A stretch of DNA of 64,000 nucleotides from Micavibrio sp. (GCA_026989265.1 JALSJP010000001.1:186001-250000); one strand, 5' to 3'. Shown: positions 18,323-27,259, counted from the first letter of the stretch. Program-made: numbers and translations. The notes: generated by a model not told the origin, from the sequence alone.

Positions 18323-20095
18323 ATGAGAAAAAATGATCCCGAGCAGTTTAAATCAATAACATCAAGCGCTATGCGCGCTATGGCGCATAAAAAGGAGCTA
18401 GAAGTAGCTTTTTCATCAGACAATAGCTCGCTGGATGAGGTAGGGCATGACAAGCCCCCTATTCTGCCCGCCCCGACGAATAATATGCCCGAATCAAAGC
18501 GCCGCTTAATCCGTGGTTGCGCCGATAGCTACGCTCTTCGGCTTGCCCACCATGACCCGCATATCCACAGCAACCATAACAGCGCGAATATGGACGCATT
18601 AGAGCAAGCGCGTTGCTGCGCCATTGGCATATTAAGCATGGACGGCGTGGCGCAAAATCTTGACACCGCGTTAGATGCAAAGCTCAAGCATCGCGGATAT
18701 GCCAATAAAGAAAACCGTGAAGATATCCCGCTTCCTGACGCGCTTCATATTATTGCAAGAGCGGAGCTTACGGGGCGCAAAGCTACAATATCGGCTAAGA
18801 AAATAATCAAATTGTGGCAGCCATATATTAATATTGATTTTTCAAGCCTAAAGCCATTTTTGTACGATCAAAAAGCCTATGCAAAGATGGCAGAAAAACT
18901 CCTATACGGGTTAAACCAAGGTGAAAACCAAAGCCAACAAGAACAAGAATCCACGCCCTCGCCCGAATCCCCTGAAACTCAAGAAGAATCACCTCAAGAA
19001 GAGCCTCAAGAATCACAAGAAGAAAATCAAAATGCCGATGGACAAGAAGAATCTTTCGACATGGCGATGGATGAAATAATAGAAAATTTAGGGGATGATG
19101 AGGAGCTTCCAGCAGCTCCAAGCCCCCCCTCTAAACCAAGCGTAGCAAATGATTTAACCAAATATCGCGATGGGCAATATAACGTCTATACCACGCGATT
19201 CGATGAGGAAATACGCGCCGAGGATTTGTCCGACCCATTCGAGCTAGAGCGCTTGCGCGATATGCTAGACCAGCAATTATCCACTCACCATAATATCATC
19301 ACAAAGCTAGCCAATCGCTTGCAACGAAAACTTATGGCAAAACAGCGCAGAGCTTGGGAATTTGATCTTGAAGAAGGCATATTGGACAGCTCTAGGCTTG
19401 CTAGTGCAATCGCAAGCCCTAACGTTCCCATTACCTTTAAACAGGAAAAGGAAATAAAATTCAAAGATACAACCATTACAATCTTGATCGATAATTCTGG
19501 CTCTATGCGCGGTCGCCCAATCGCTATTGCCGCCATGACCGCCGATATAATCGCGCAAACATTAGAGCGCTGCGGGCTTAAGACAGAGATACTCGGCTTT
19601 ACCACAAGAGGATGGAAAGGTGGGAAATCGCGGGAGCTTTGGATGGAAAATGGTCGCCCTCCAAATCCCGGCAGGCTTAACGATTTGCGCCATATTATAT
19701 ATAAGGATGCCAATGCGCCCATGCGCCGCGCCCGCAAAAATATCGGGCTTATGCTCAAAGAGGGCTTGCTTAAGGAAAATATCGATGGTGAGGCTCTGGT
19801 TTGGGCGTATAACCGCATATCGCGCCGCGCTCAAGAGCGGAAAATATTGATAGTGATTTCAGATGGCGCGCCCGTTGATGACTCCACTTTGTCTATAAAT
19901 CCTTCAAACATACTCGATATGGATTTGCGCGGCGTTATTAGATTTATTGAGAGTGGCTCTAACGTCGAGCTAACCGCCATTGGCATTGGTCATGACGTTA
20001 CTAAATACTATCAAAAAGCTATTACTATCACCGATGCGGATGAGCTAGCCGAGGCACTAACTACTCAATTAATAACCCTTTTTGATGAGAGATAG
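18323..20095 (+). CDS. cobT: cobaltochelatase subunit CobT (VWA domain)
   Basis: 590-residue partner of CobS. Three parts are visible: an N-terminal helical domain (to about 195); a highly acidic, Gln/Glu/Pro/Ser-rich linker (about 196-265, with the repeated pattern QEE, PQE, SQE); and a C-terminal von Willebrand A domain whose MIDAS motif is [12 protein letters not shown] near residue 390. The MIDAS contacts a metal-linked partner in the CobN or chelatase core. The architecture and length match CobT of alphaproteobacteria. The usual cobS-cobT pair is split here by two other genes. hisS follows after 38 bases. Confidence 0.93.
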   Translation: MRKNDPEQFKSITSSAMRAMAHKKELEVAFSSDNSSLDEVGHDKPPILPAPTNNMPESKRRLIRGCADSYALRLAHHDPHIHSNHNSANMDALEQARCCAIGILSMDGVAQNLDTALDAKLKHRGYANKENREDIPLPDALHIIARAELTGRKATISAKKIIKLWQPYINIDFSSLKPFLYDQKAYAKMAEKLLYGLNQGENQSQQEQESTPSPESPETQEESPQEEPQESQEENQNADGQEESFDMAMDEIIENLGDDEELPAAPSPPSKPSVANDLTKYRDGQYNVYTTRFDEEIRAEDLSDPFELERLRDMLDQQLSTHHNIITKLANRLQRKLMAKQRRAWEFDLEEGILDSSRLASAIASPNVPITFKQEKEIKFKDTTITILIDNSGSMRGRPIAIAAMTADIIAQTLERCGLKTEILGFTTRGWKGGKSRELWMENGRPPNPGRLNDLRHIIYKDANAPMRRARKNIGLMLKEGLLKENIDGEALVWAYNRISRRAQERKILIVISDGAPVDDSTLSINPSNILDMDLRGVIRFIESGSNVELTAIGIGHDVTKYYQKAITITDADELAEALTTQLITLFDER

Positions 20096-20133
20096 AACTT
20101 GCGCCCATGACAATCATCAAGTAACACATTTAT

Positions 20134-21429
20134 ATGAGTAATATATATAAACCAAAATCTATTAGTGGCTTTCCTGAATGGCTTCCCGAAATTAGAAGAG
20201 CAGAGCAGCTTTGGTTTGACCAAATCCGCACAGTGTTTGAGAGCTATGGCTTTTGCTCTATCGAAACGCCTAGCGTTGAGGAGCTGAATGTTATCAATGC
20301 AAAAGGTGGCGATGGCGGCGCGGACGTGGATAAAGAGGTGTACGTGCTTGAACGCTTGCACAAGCAAAATGATGATAAAGAAGCGCGGCTAGCCCTTCAC
20401 TTTGACCAGACAATACCCCTTGCCAGATATACCGCGCAGCATTTTAATGATTTAGTATTCCCGTTCAAACGCTATCAAATGCAGCGCGTTTGGCGCGGTG
20501 AACGCCCGCAAGCTGGGCGCTTTCGTGAGTTTTATCAATGCGATATAGACGTGATAAATGTTGATAACTTGCCCATGCATTTTGACGCGGAAATGCCCGC
20601 CATTATTTGGGGGATACTAAGCGGACTAGACGGCATGGAAAACGAGAATATCCAAATCCGCATTAGTAATCGCAAAATTTTAATTGGCTTGCTTGAAGGG
20701 CTTGGCATTGAAAATATTACAGAAGTAACAAGATGGATTGATAAATCAGATAAACTCCCCCAAGATAAAATAGCACATGAGCTAGAAAATATAGGGTTAA
20801 GCTCTGATAATATAGATAAAATATTTGATATAACGTCAAAATCATCATTAAAAGAAACAGTTGCTATAAATGACCTAATGCGCGAAGGAATAGAAGAGCT
20901 ATCATTTGTAATGGAGCAGCTCTCACATTTGCCTGAAGGCGCGGTAATAGCAGACTTATCCATAGTGCGCGGGCTTGATTACTATACTGGCACAGTCTAT
21001 GAGACGGTGTTTACCGACGATCCTAGCTATGGCTCGATATGTTCTGGCGGGCGTTACGATGACCTTGCCAGCAACTATATCAATAAGAAATTACCAGGAG
21101 TTGGAATATCCATCGGATTTTCACGCCTGTTTGATCGCATAAGACTTAAGGGCAATTTGCCGAGCCTTAGCATGTCACCAGCCGATATTTTAGTTATATT
21201 GCCAAGCGAAGAGCTGCGCCCTAAGGTAATGGAAACAGCTCAAATATTGCGCAAACGCGGATTTAATGTTGAGACATTCCACAGCCCGTCAAAAATGAAA
21301 AGGCAGCTTGCTTATGCTCAGAAAAAAGGGATAAAATATGTCTGGTTTCCTGATGCTGGGGAAGTTAAAAACATGGATACAAGCGAGCAAGCAAAGGCTA
21401 CGCCTGAGAATTGGACAAAAGATGATTAG
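20134..21429 (+). CDS. hisS: histidine-tRNA ligase
   Basis: Class II aminoacyl-tRNA synthetase charging tRNA-His. The 431-residue protein shows motif 2 as GRFREFYQCDIDVI, the histidine-specific loop IVRGLDYYTGTVYE, and motif 3 as GVGISIGFSRLFDR; the C-terminal anticodon-binding domain begins near ADILVILPSEE. Its length is typical. The stop codon overlaps the start region of the next gene (ATG at 21422), so the two are probably co-expressed. Confidence 0.96.
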   Translation: MSNIYKPKSISGFPEWLPEIRRAEQLWFDQIRTVFESYGFCSIETPSVEELNVINAKGGDGGADVDKEVYVLERLHKQNDDKEARLALHFDQTIPLARYTAQHFNDLVFPFKRYQMQRVWRGERPQAGRFREFYQCDIDVINVDNLPMHFDAEMPAIIWGILSGLDGMENENIQIRISNRKILIGLLEGLGIENITEVTRWIDKSDKLPQDKIAHELENIGLSSDNIDKIFDITSKSSLKETVAINDLMREGIEELSFVMEQLSHLPEGAVIADLSIVRGLDYYTGTVYETVFTDDPSYGSICSGGRYDDLASNYINKKLPGVGISIGFSRLFDRIRLKGNLPSLSMSPADILVILPSEELRPKVMETAQILRKRGFNVETFHSPSKMKRQLAYAQKKGIKYVWFPDAGEVKNMDTSEQAKATPENWTKDD

Positions 21430-22093
21430 ACTATCCAACAACGTCATTCCTGCGAATGCAGGAATCTTTAGCAACCTGCACAAACAGATTCCTGCATTCG
21501 CAGGAATGGCGCTAATGTTATTTATGATGTTTGCTCAACCCGCCACCGCGCAAGATAAATATGACAGCAAAGACTACTCCCCTGATTATTGCCAGTTCAC
21601 CGCCACATTCCCTGATGAGCCATATATAACCGAGCATTGCGAAGGAAAGAGCAAAGATACATGCTATAACCTTATATCTTACACAAAAGTGTTTGATGTT
21701 AAATCCACCGTGCGAGTTGATATTATCTGCAACCCATCCACCCCTGCAATGTATAAGGAATTCAGCACCAAAATTATGGAAAAGACTGTGCGTGCCATGA
21801 CAAAAGGCACAGTTATAGAAACATATGAAGTAAGCTCTCGCCAAGAAGATGAATACCGCCAAACAGGGCTGCTTGGCAAGGCTCGTAAAGGGCTTGGTGA
21901 TACAATATATATTGCTCAACTTTGGGCTGCGGAAAACTCGATAATGTCAGTAGAGGCGGAGCTTATGGGCGAGCCTTCTCCAGATGCCGACCAGCTATTC
22001 GCCAAGATATTAAGCACTATTGGCTTTGAAAAAGATATAAATAAAACGGAAGATAAAGGCGATAAAGATACTACTGACAAACAAGATCAGTAG
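21422..22093 (+). CDS. secreted protein of unknown function with a repeat-derived N terminus
   Basis: About 223 residues from the ATG at 21422, which overlaps the hisS stop by eight bases. The first 28 codons run through a perfect inverted repeat (NVIPANAGI ... QIPAFAGM), and the hydrophobic stretch MALMLFMMFAQPATA with cleavage before QDKY follows at once. An alternative start is the ATG at 21506, whose bases lie in the right repeat arm. The mature protein has paired cysteines (DYCQF, EHCEGK, DTCYN, IICNPS), suggesting disulfides in the periplasm, and a Lys/Asp-rich tail. No family name is recognised. An upstream in-frame ATG at 21338 lies inside hisS and is unlikely. Confidence 0.7.
   Translation: MIRLSNNVIPANAGIFSNLHKQIPAFAGMALMLFMMFAQPATAQDKYDSKDYSPDYCQFTATFPDEPYITEHCEGKSKDTCYNLISYTKVFDVKSTVRVDIICNPSTPAMYKEFSTKIMEKTVRAMTKGTVIETYEVSSRQEDEYRQTGLLGKARKGLGDTIYIAQLWAAENSIMSVEAELMGEPSPDADQLFAKILSTIGFEKDINKTEDKGDKDTTDKQDQ
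21445..21508. repeat. perfect inverted pair of REP-like units
   Basis: The 23-base unit at 21445-21467 (CATTCCTGCGAATGCAGGAA plus TCT) is repeated exactly in inverse orientation at 21486-21508, with 18 bases between. Each unit is itself a hairpin (ATTCCTGC-GAAT-GCAGGAAT). The pair matches the common bacterial GTCATTCC palindromic element in BIME-like head-to-head form. It lies between the hisS stop and the signal peptide of the next gene and is read through in frame. Confidence 0.9.
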
Positions 22094-22208
22094 GCTCGAA
22101 TGCACAAATAGCATCCACCGCCCCCGATGCGGCAGAAAATGCGAAAATAAGCGTTCCGAAGCATAAAACAAAAGCGAAAAACATATTTTTTAATTTTATA
22201 TATAACAT
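22071..22208 (-). pseudogene. mini-ORF carrying a duplicated signal-peptide start
   Basis: On the minus strand a 45-codon frame (ATG at 22208, inner ATG at 22184) reads MFFAFVLCFGTLIF and then AFSAASGAVDAICAFEPTD before a stop. The first part is nearly identical to the signal peptide of the SH3-domain gene at 46660-47172, and the DNA is identical for 40 bases. The rest is unrelated to that protein. There is no properly spaced ribosome site at either ATG. I read it as a truncated copy, although a secreted micropeptide with two cysteines is possible. Confidence 0.4.
22149..22188. repeat. 40-bp exact duplicate of the SH3 gene start (copy 1)
   Basis: These 40 bases (AAGCGTTCCGAAGCATAAAA onward to CATATTT) are identical to 47137-47176, where they encode the signal peptide and start codon of the SH3-domain protein gene. 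Similarity extends six bases further with one mismatch and stops abruptly on both sides. Confidence 0.85.
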
Positions 22209-22237
22209 CCTTTGTATTTTATGATAAAGAACTGAGA

Positions 22238-23215
22238 ATGAATCAAGAGAATAAATATATTTCATCCATATCCGTTGCGCCCATGATGGATTGGACTGAC
22301 CGCCATTGCAGGTATTTCCACCGATTAATATCCCCTAACGCTCTGCTATATACCGAGATGATAACAACGGGAGCGCTTATCCACGGCGATAAACAGCGGC
22401 ATTTGAATTTCAGCGAAGCCGAGCATCCTGTGGCATTACAGCTTGGTGGCTCTAATGCAGATGACTTGGCAAAATGCGCGAAAATGGGCGAAGATCATGG
22501 CTATGATGAGATTAACCTTAATTGTGGCTGCCCATCTGACCGCGTTCAAAAGGGTAGAATCGGAGCTATTTTGATGAAAGAGCCTGAAACCGTGGCAAAG
22601 GCAGTAGAAGCAATGCGACGCGCGGTTAATATCCCTATAACTGTAAAATGCCGCATTGGAATTGATGAGCATGATAGTTATGAATTTTTAGACAAATTCG
22701 TATCTATTATTAAAGATGCAGGATGTAATGACTTTATAATTCATGCGCGTAAATGCTGGCTGCAAGGCTTAAGCCCCAAGGAAAACCGCACTAAACCTGA
22801 AATTAATTATGCCCGCGCGGCGCAGATAAAATCCGCCTATCCAGAGCTTAATATATCCATAAATGGTGATATTAAAATGGTAGAAGAAGTTCAAGAGCAT
22901 CTAAAAACCTTCGATAGCACTATGCTTGGGCGCGAAGCTTATCAAAATCCGTATATTTTGGCGGAGCTTGAAAAATCAGTATTTAATAATGATAATGTCA
23001 TGAGCCGCATTGATATTGCCCGCGAGATGATTCCCTATGCCCAGCAACAAATTAAGGATTACGGTACGCCCATAAAATCCATCACTCGCCATATGACAGG
23101 GCTTTTCCAAGGAATGGCAGGGGCAAAAAAATATAGGCAGCTCTTAAGCACTTTGCCACATATTGACGGCGCGGATTCTAGTATTATTGATCAGGCTCTT
23201 GAGGGGTTTAGATAG
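22238..23215 (+). CDS. dusA: tRNA-dihydrouridine synthase A
   Basis: FMN-dependent enzyme reducing uridine to dihydrouridine in the tRNA D-loop (positions 20/20a for DusA). The 325-residue chain opens with VAPMMDWTDRHCRYFHRLIS, has LQLGGSNADDLAKCA and the catalytic-cysteine motif NLNCGCPSDRVQKG, then KCRIGID and the FMN-phosphate loop SINGDIK with MLGREAYQNP. These segments are specific to DusA rather than DusB/C. It is convergent with the sufA-like gene, five bases apart. Confidence 0.95.
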   Translation: MNQENKYISSISVAPMMDWTDRHCRYFHRLISPNALLYTEMITTGALIHGDKQRHLNFSEAEHPVALQLGGSNADDLAKCAKMGEDHGYDEINLNCGCPSDRVQKGRIGAILMKEPETVAKAVEAMRRAVNIPITVKCRIGIDEHDSYEFLDKFVSIIKDAGCNDFIIHARKCWLQGLSPKENRTKPEINYARAAQIKSAYPELNISINGDIKMVEEVQEHLKTFDSTMLGREAYQNPYILAELEKSVFNNDNVMSRIDIAREMIPYAQQQIKDYGTPIKSITRHMTGLFQGMAGAKKYRQLLSTLPHIDGADSSIIDQALEGFR

Positions 23216-23219
23216 GGTT

Positions 23220-23561
23220 TTAGACTTGAAAGCTCTCACCACAGCCACAGCGACCAGTTTCGTTGGGGTTTACAAAGTCAAAACGTGCATTGCCAAGCTC
23301 ATCAGTTATATAGTCGATAGTCATGCCAAACAGCATCCAAGAATAGAGCTTTGGAATATAAATGCTTGCGCCATTATCTGTGAATATTTCATCTTTTGAT
23401 AGGTCATTATCCGCATTCACATATTCGATATTATAGCTATTACCCGAACAACCCGTGGTTTTTATATTAAGGCGCAGCCCTTGTACTCCTTCGGATGTAT
23501 CCGTTAATAGAGTGGCTATTTGCTTGGCTGCATTTTCTGTGATTTTAATAGGCTTACTCAT
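23220..23561 (-). CDS. sufA: A-type Fe-S cluster carrier (SufA/ErpA/IscA)
   Basis: 113-residue carrier that accepts Fe-S clusters from the SUF scaffold and delivers them to apoproteins. The three conserved cysteines are present: TGCSGNSY in the middle and GRCGCGESF at the C terminus. It is the last gene of the suf operon, 15 bases after sufT. The operon position favours SufA over ErpA, but sequence alone does not separate the subtypes securely. Confidence 0.9.
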   Translation of the reverse strand: MSKPIKITENAAKQIATLLTDTSEGVQGLRLNIKTTGCSGNSYNIEYVNADNDLSKDEIFTDNGASIYIPKLYSWMLFGMTIDYITDELGNARFDFVNPNETGRCGCGESFQV

Positions 23562-23576
23562 AATATTATATTTCCA

Positions 23577-23969
23577 CTACATAAACATATTAAGCTGCAT
23601 TTTTGCAGTTTCCGCCATCATTGAAGGATTCCATTGTGGCTCCCAGATTATTTCAACCTGCACACCGCCAACGCCATCTATAGGCAGAATAGCGCCCTGA
23701 ACCCAGCTAGGCATTTCCTGCGCCACGGGGCAAGCGGGCGAGGTTAGAGACATTTTGACCTCAACGTCACAAACGCCGTCTTGCTCTGGCATGATTTCAA
23801 CTTCATATATAAGACCAAGTTCGTAAATATTTACGGGGATTTCAGGATCGTAAATCTCTCTTAACCCCTTTAAAATATCAGCCCATAGCGCATGATCGCG
23901 CGGAGCTTGCACGTGCGGCGGCTCTGACAAATGATCATAATTTTCTTCTGTTTCTATTTTTTGTTCCAT
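23577..23969 (-). CDS. sufT: SUF-associated MIP18/DUF59 protein (SufT)
   Basis: 130 residues with a MIP18-family domain: LREIYDPEIPVNIYELGLIY, then a motif with a conserved cysteine SLTSPACPVAQEMP, then VEIIWEPQWNPSMM. Proteins of this type assist Fe-S cluster maturation or transfer in SUF systems. The first ~35 residues are an acidic extension. It is sandwiched between sufS and sufA with very short gaps (5 and 15 bases), which supports the role. Confidence 0.9.
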   Translation of the reverse strand: MEQKIETEENYDHLSEPPHVQAPRDHALWADILKGLREIYDPEIPVNIYELGLIYEVEIMPEQDGVCDVEVKMSLTSPACPVAQEMPSWVQGAILPIDGVGGVQVEIIWEPQWNPSMMAETAKMQLNMFM

Positions 23970-23974
23970 TGCAT

Positions 23975-25213
23975 CTACCCGAATAAATCATTAACCTTAT
24001 GCAGTCCATTGATAAGAGCGTCAATATCGCTTTTATCGCTATAAATTGCAAGCGAAGCGCGCGCGGTTGCACCAATATTCATCGCCTCCATAAGCGGCAT
24101 AGCACAATGATGCCCAGTTCTAACCGCAATCCCGCACTGGTCAAGCACCATGCCTATATCACTAGGGTGAGCGTTGTCCATGGTAAAACTCAAAATCCCT
24201 GCTTTTTGTGATAAATCTTTAGTGCCATGCAGGGTTAAGCCTTTGATATTGCTTATCTTGTTGGTAGCATATTCAAGCAGCCTCGCCTCATGAGCAGCAA
24301 TATTATACATAGACTTATCCACCAAGTAATCCACAGCAGCGCCAAGCCCTATAACCTCAATAATTGCAGGCGTTCCCGCTTCGAATTTATACGGAGCTTC
24401 GCGGTATATTGTGCCAGTTTTAAAGCTCACCCGCTCTATCATATCGCCGCCACCTTGATATGGCGGCATAGCTTCGAGCAGCTCATATTTGCCATAAAGC
24501 ACCCCTATGCCAGTTGGTGCATATAATTTATGACCAGTAAATACATAAAAATCAGCGTCAATGTCGCTCACATCAACTTTTTGGTGAACCGCCCCTTGCG
24601 AGCCATCAATCAGGATTTTAATATCTGAATTATATTTACGTATCATTTTCACAATATCTGATACGGGATTTATAGTACCAATAGCGTTGGATATTTGAGT
24701 AAATGCGACCAGCTTAGTCCTATCGGATAACAGCTTGGCAAAAGCTTCTAAATCAAGCGTTCCATCACTAGTAATCGGCACAACCCTTATGATTGCACCC
24801 GTTTGCTCCGCCACAATTTGCCATGGCACGATATTGGCGTGATGCTCCATTTCGGTAATGATAATTTCATCATTTTGCTTTAGGTTAGCCCGCCCCCAGC
24901 TTTGCGCCACTAAGTTTATGCCTTCGGTGGCGTTGCGAGTAAACACTATATTCTTTTCTGAAGGCGCACCGATGAATTTAGCTACTTTGTAGCGTACAGC
25001 TTCAAAGTCACGTGTAAGATTTTGGGATATTTCATATAAGCCACGGTGGATATTGGAATACCCGCTTTCTAACACTTTATTCATAGCGTCAATAACGCAT
25101 TGGGGTTTTTGCGCACTTGCTGCACTATCAAGGAATATCAATGGCTTACCATGCATAGTCGTTGATAATGCAGGGAAATCACCGCGCCATTTAGAGCTTA
25201 AATCATCAGCCAT
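23975..25213 (-). CDS. sufS: cysteine desulfurase SufS
   Basis: PLP enzyme that supplies sulfur from cysteine to the SUF scaffold. Of 412 residues: MEHHANIVPWQ near the cofactor site, the PLP lysine in FTGHKLYAPTGIG, and the persulfide cysteine in VRTGHHCAMPLME, the type II (SufS) pattern. Length is standard. No sufE or sufU is visible in the operon; a partner may be encoded elsewhere. Its start overlaps the end of sufD by 16 bases, so translation is coupled. Confidence 0.96.
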   Translation of the reverse strand: MADDLSSKWRGDFPALSTTMHGKPLIFLDSAASAQKPQCVIDAMNKVLESGYSNIHRGLYEISQNLTRDFEAVRYKVAKFIGAPSEKNIVFTRNATEGINLVAQSWGRANLKQNDEIIITEMEHHANIVPWQIVAEQTGAIIRVVPITSDGTLDLEAFAKLLSDRTKLVAFTQISNAIGTINPVSDIVKMIRKYNSDIKILIDGSQGAVHQKVDVSDIDADFYVFTGHKLYAPTGIGVLYGKYELLEAMPPYQGGGDMIERVSFKTGTIYREAPYKFEAGTPAIIEVIGLGAAVDYLVDKSMYNIAAHEARLLEYATNKISNIKGLTLHGTKDLSQKAGILSFTMDNAHPSDIGMVLDQCGIAVRTGHHCAMPLMEAMNIGATARASLAIYSDKSDIDALINGLHKVNDLFG

Positions 25214-26139
25214 TCTAACGCCTTTTCCTTAATGTGTTCTTGTAATGTTTCACGTGAAACATTGTCTATAACCTCACCTATAAAAGCCTGCATGAGTAGA
25301 TTTTGTGCCAATTCCTCACTGATTCCGCGGGATTGCATGTAAAATACAGGATCTTCATCAAGCTGCCCGCAAGTCGCCCCATGAGAGCATTTGACATTAT
25401 CGGCATAAATCTCAAGCTCTGGCTTTGTATCCATTTCGCAGCCATCAGATAACATAATAGCCTTAGAGCTTTGCTCCGCACTTGTATCTTGAGCTTGTTT
25501 TTGGACAAGGATTTTTCCTTGAAATACACCGCGGGCTTTACCATTCAAAATGGTACGGTAAAGTTGGCTTGAGCTTGAATGCGGGGCTGCATGCTCCATA
25601 ACGATAGTGGTATCGCCATGCTGAGAGCCTTTAAGCAAATTAACGCCATTTAAATTACACTCAATATTAGCGCCATTTAACGCCGCATGGATATCGTGAC
25701 GGGTAAGTTTTCCGCCGATATTAAGTGAAAAACTATTGAGATAAGAACCCTGCTCCATAGTGATATTAACCATGTTTGTTTGTACCGCCTGCTCGCTATC
25801 TTCTACAATTCGGATATGGTTTAGCCGAGCATTTGCGCCGATAATAAATTCACTGCTCATATTTTTCCAATATGAGCCAACGCCGTCATGACGCTCAACC
25901 AAGGTGAGCTCTGCCCCCTCCTCCAAAACCACCTTCAGGCGCGGGTTATGGTGAGTGCCATCAAGACCTGTCCACAAGATTTCCTTTAATTCCCCACCAT
26001 CTTGTCCACAGCTTTTGTGAATAAGTATTTCTTGTGTCTCTTGCGGCTTTATAGCCTTCAGCCCCCCTAAGCTACGGGAAAGATTGGTGTATTTCCATTC
26101 CTCAATTTTTGGCGTGGGAAGGTTTTTTGCGTCAATCAT
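25198..26139 (-). CDS. sufD: Fe-S assembly protein SufD
   Basis: Subunit of the SufBC2D scaffold complex. 313 residues, at the short end for SufD (often ~380-440), with the shorter N-terminal region typical of some alphaproteobacteria. The beta-helix core shows LNGKARGVFQGKILVQKQAQ and TKPELEIYADNVKCSHGATC, with the conserved CSHGAT motif, followed by the helical C terminus. It overlaps sufC by four bases and sufS by sixteen. Confidence 0.93.
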   Translation of the reverse strand: MIDAKNLPTPKIEEWKYTNLSRSLGGLKAIKPQETQEILIHKSCGQDGGELKEILWTGLDGTHHNPRLKVVLEEGAELTLVERHDGVGSYWKNMSSEFIIGANARLNHIRIVEDSEQAVQTNMVNITMEQGSYLNSFSLNIGGKLTRHDIHAALNGANIECNLNGVNLLKGSQHGDTTIVMEHAAPHSSSSQLYRTILNGKARGVFQGKILVQKQAQDTSAEQSSKAIMLSDGCEMDTKPELEIYADNVKCSHGATCGQLDEDPVFYMQSRGISEELAQNLLMQAFIGEVIDNVSRETLQEHIKEKALEWLMI

Positions 26140-26900
26140 GCGGCTTCGCCTTTGATAAAACCACTATAGCCTTTTTCCTCCAGCTCAAGAGCAAGCTCTG
26201 CCCCGCCAGTTTTAATAATCTTACCATCCGCCATAATATGCACGACATCAGGCTTAATATAGTCAAGCAAACGCTGATAATGAGTAATTACAAGGAAGGA
26301 TTTTTCAGGGCAACGCAAGCTATTAACCCCATCCGCAACAACTCTTAGCGCGTCAATATCAAGCCCCGAATCCGTCTCATCAAGAATGCAGAATTTAGGG
26401 TCAAGCATAGACATTTGTAGGGCTTCATTGCGCTTTTTCTCACCGCCAGAGCAGCCAACATTAACCGCTCGCTTCATCATGTCATCGGATATGCCAAACT
26501 CCTTAGTTTTAGCTTTCATAAGTTTTAACATGCCAAGCGCGTCAAGCTCATCCTCGCCGCGCTGCTTGCGGATAGCATTAATCGAGGTCTTTAAGAACAT
26601 ACTCATATTAACGCCTGGAATTTCTATGGGATATTGAAATGCAAGAAACAGCCCCGCCGCCGCGCGCTCCTCTGGCTTTAGTGAGAGCAAATCCGCGCCA
26701 TCAAGTATTGCGGAGCCACTTGTAACCTGATAACCGCTGCGCCCCGCAAGCGTATAAGAAAGCGTGGATTTCCCCGCGCCGTTAGGCCCCATAATAGCGT
26801 GAACTTCCCCCGCCTTAATAGACAGATTAAGCCCTTTTATAATCTCTTTATCGCCTTCATCACTTTGAACCGATACATGCAAATCTTTGATATTAATCAT
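26136..26900 (-). CDS. sufC: Fe-S assembly ATPase SufC
   Basis: ABC-type ATPase of the SufBC2D scaffold; soluble, not a transporter. 254 residues with Walker A GPNGAGKSTLSY, the SUF-type signature VGCSGGEKKRNEALQM, and Walker B CILDETDSGLDIDAL. It starts inside the stop of the upstream 79-residue membrane-protein gene (ATGA overlap) and ends inside sufD, so three products are translationally coupled. Confidence 0.96.
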   Translation of the reverse strand: MINIKDLHVSVQSDEGDKEIIKGLNLSIKAGEVHAIMGPNGAGKSTLSYTLAGRSGYQVTSGSAILDGADLLSLKPEERAAAGLFLAFQYPIEIPGVNMSMFLKTSINAIRKQRGEDELDALGMLKLMKAKTKEFGISDDMMKRAVNVGCSGGEKKRNEALQMSMLDPKFCILDETDSGLDIDALRVVADGVNSLRCPEKSFLVITHYQRLLDYIKPDVVHIMADGKIIKTGGAELALELEEKGYSGFIKGEAA

Positions 26901-27136
26901 GGTTTTAGATCCCCCAACTCATCAGGTTTAATTTTATCTACTATAAAGTCGGGCAAAGGGTGAGACTTGCCGTTAGTTTTTTCTGATTTAGGCATAGGCA
27001 TTTCAACATTTTGCTTTTTGAAGATATAATATGCATAAGCCACGGCAAAAACCATAATAATAACCATTATCATCATAATGATGTGATGTATAATGAACTT
27101 TATTATAATTTTTTTGTCATATTTATTTGCAGTCAT
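26897..27136 (-). CDS. small single-pass membrane protein within the suf operon
   Basis: 79 residues: a basic N terminus, one hydrophobic segment (about 13-37, IHHIIMMIMVIIMVFAVAYA), then a Lys/Pro-rich tail (MPMPKSEKTNGKSHPLPDFI). There is no family I recognise. It overlaps sufC by four bases and lies 123 bases after sufB, so it is expressed with the SUF genes. I infer no function; a membrane tether for the scaffold is only a possibility. Confidence 0.6.
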   Translation of the reverse strand: MTANKYDKKIIIKFIIHHIIMMIMVIIMVFAVAYAYYIFKKQNVEMPMPKSEKTNGKSHPLPDFIVDKIKPDELGDLKP

Positions 27137-27160
27137 ATTAGTAACCTTAAAATATTATTT

Positions 27161-27243
27161 ACCACAGCGTTCACAGCGAATACACAGGGGCGCGACATTG
27201 ACTACAAAACGCGCTGTGATTTCGTTTGTGTTCGCTGTGTTTA
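27161..27243. repeat. imperfect palindromic repeat between sufB and the small membrane gene
   Basis: CACAGCGTTCACAGCGAATACACAG (left, split here by arm) is answered on the right by TTTGTGTTCGCTGTG; the arms CACAGCGAA-TACACA (from 27172) and TGTGTTCGCTGTG (to 27239) pair with a two-base offset. A second pairing joins ACCACAGCG with CGCTGTGAT. It resembles the widespread 'GTGTTCGCTGTG' family of intergenic repeats. It fills most of the 123-base gap and would form a hairpin in the suf mRNA. Confidence 0.6.
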
Positions 27244-27259
27244 GCTTTAATTTTCGCCA

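Noticed and set aside
18940-19080. Repetitive Gln/Glu/Pro/Ser DNA inside cobT as a possible mobile or tandem repeat
   Set aside because: It is the acidic linker normal for CobT, coded by similar codons; there is no exact repeat unit.
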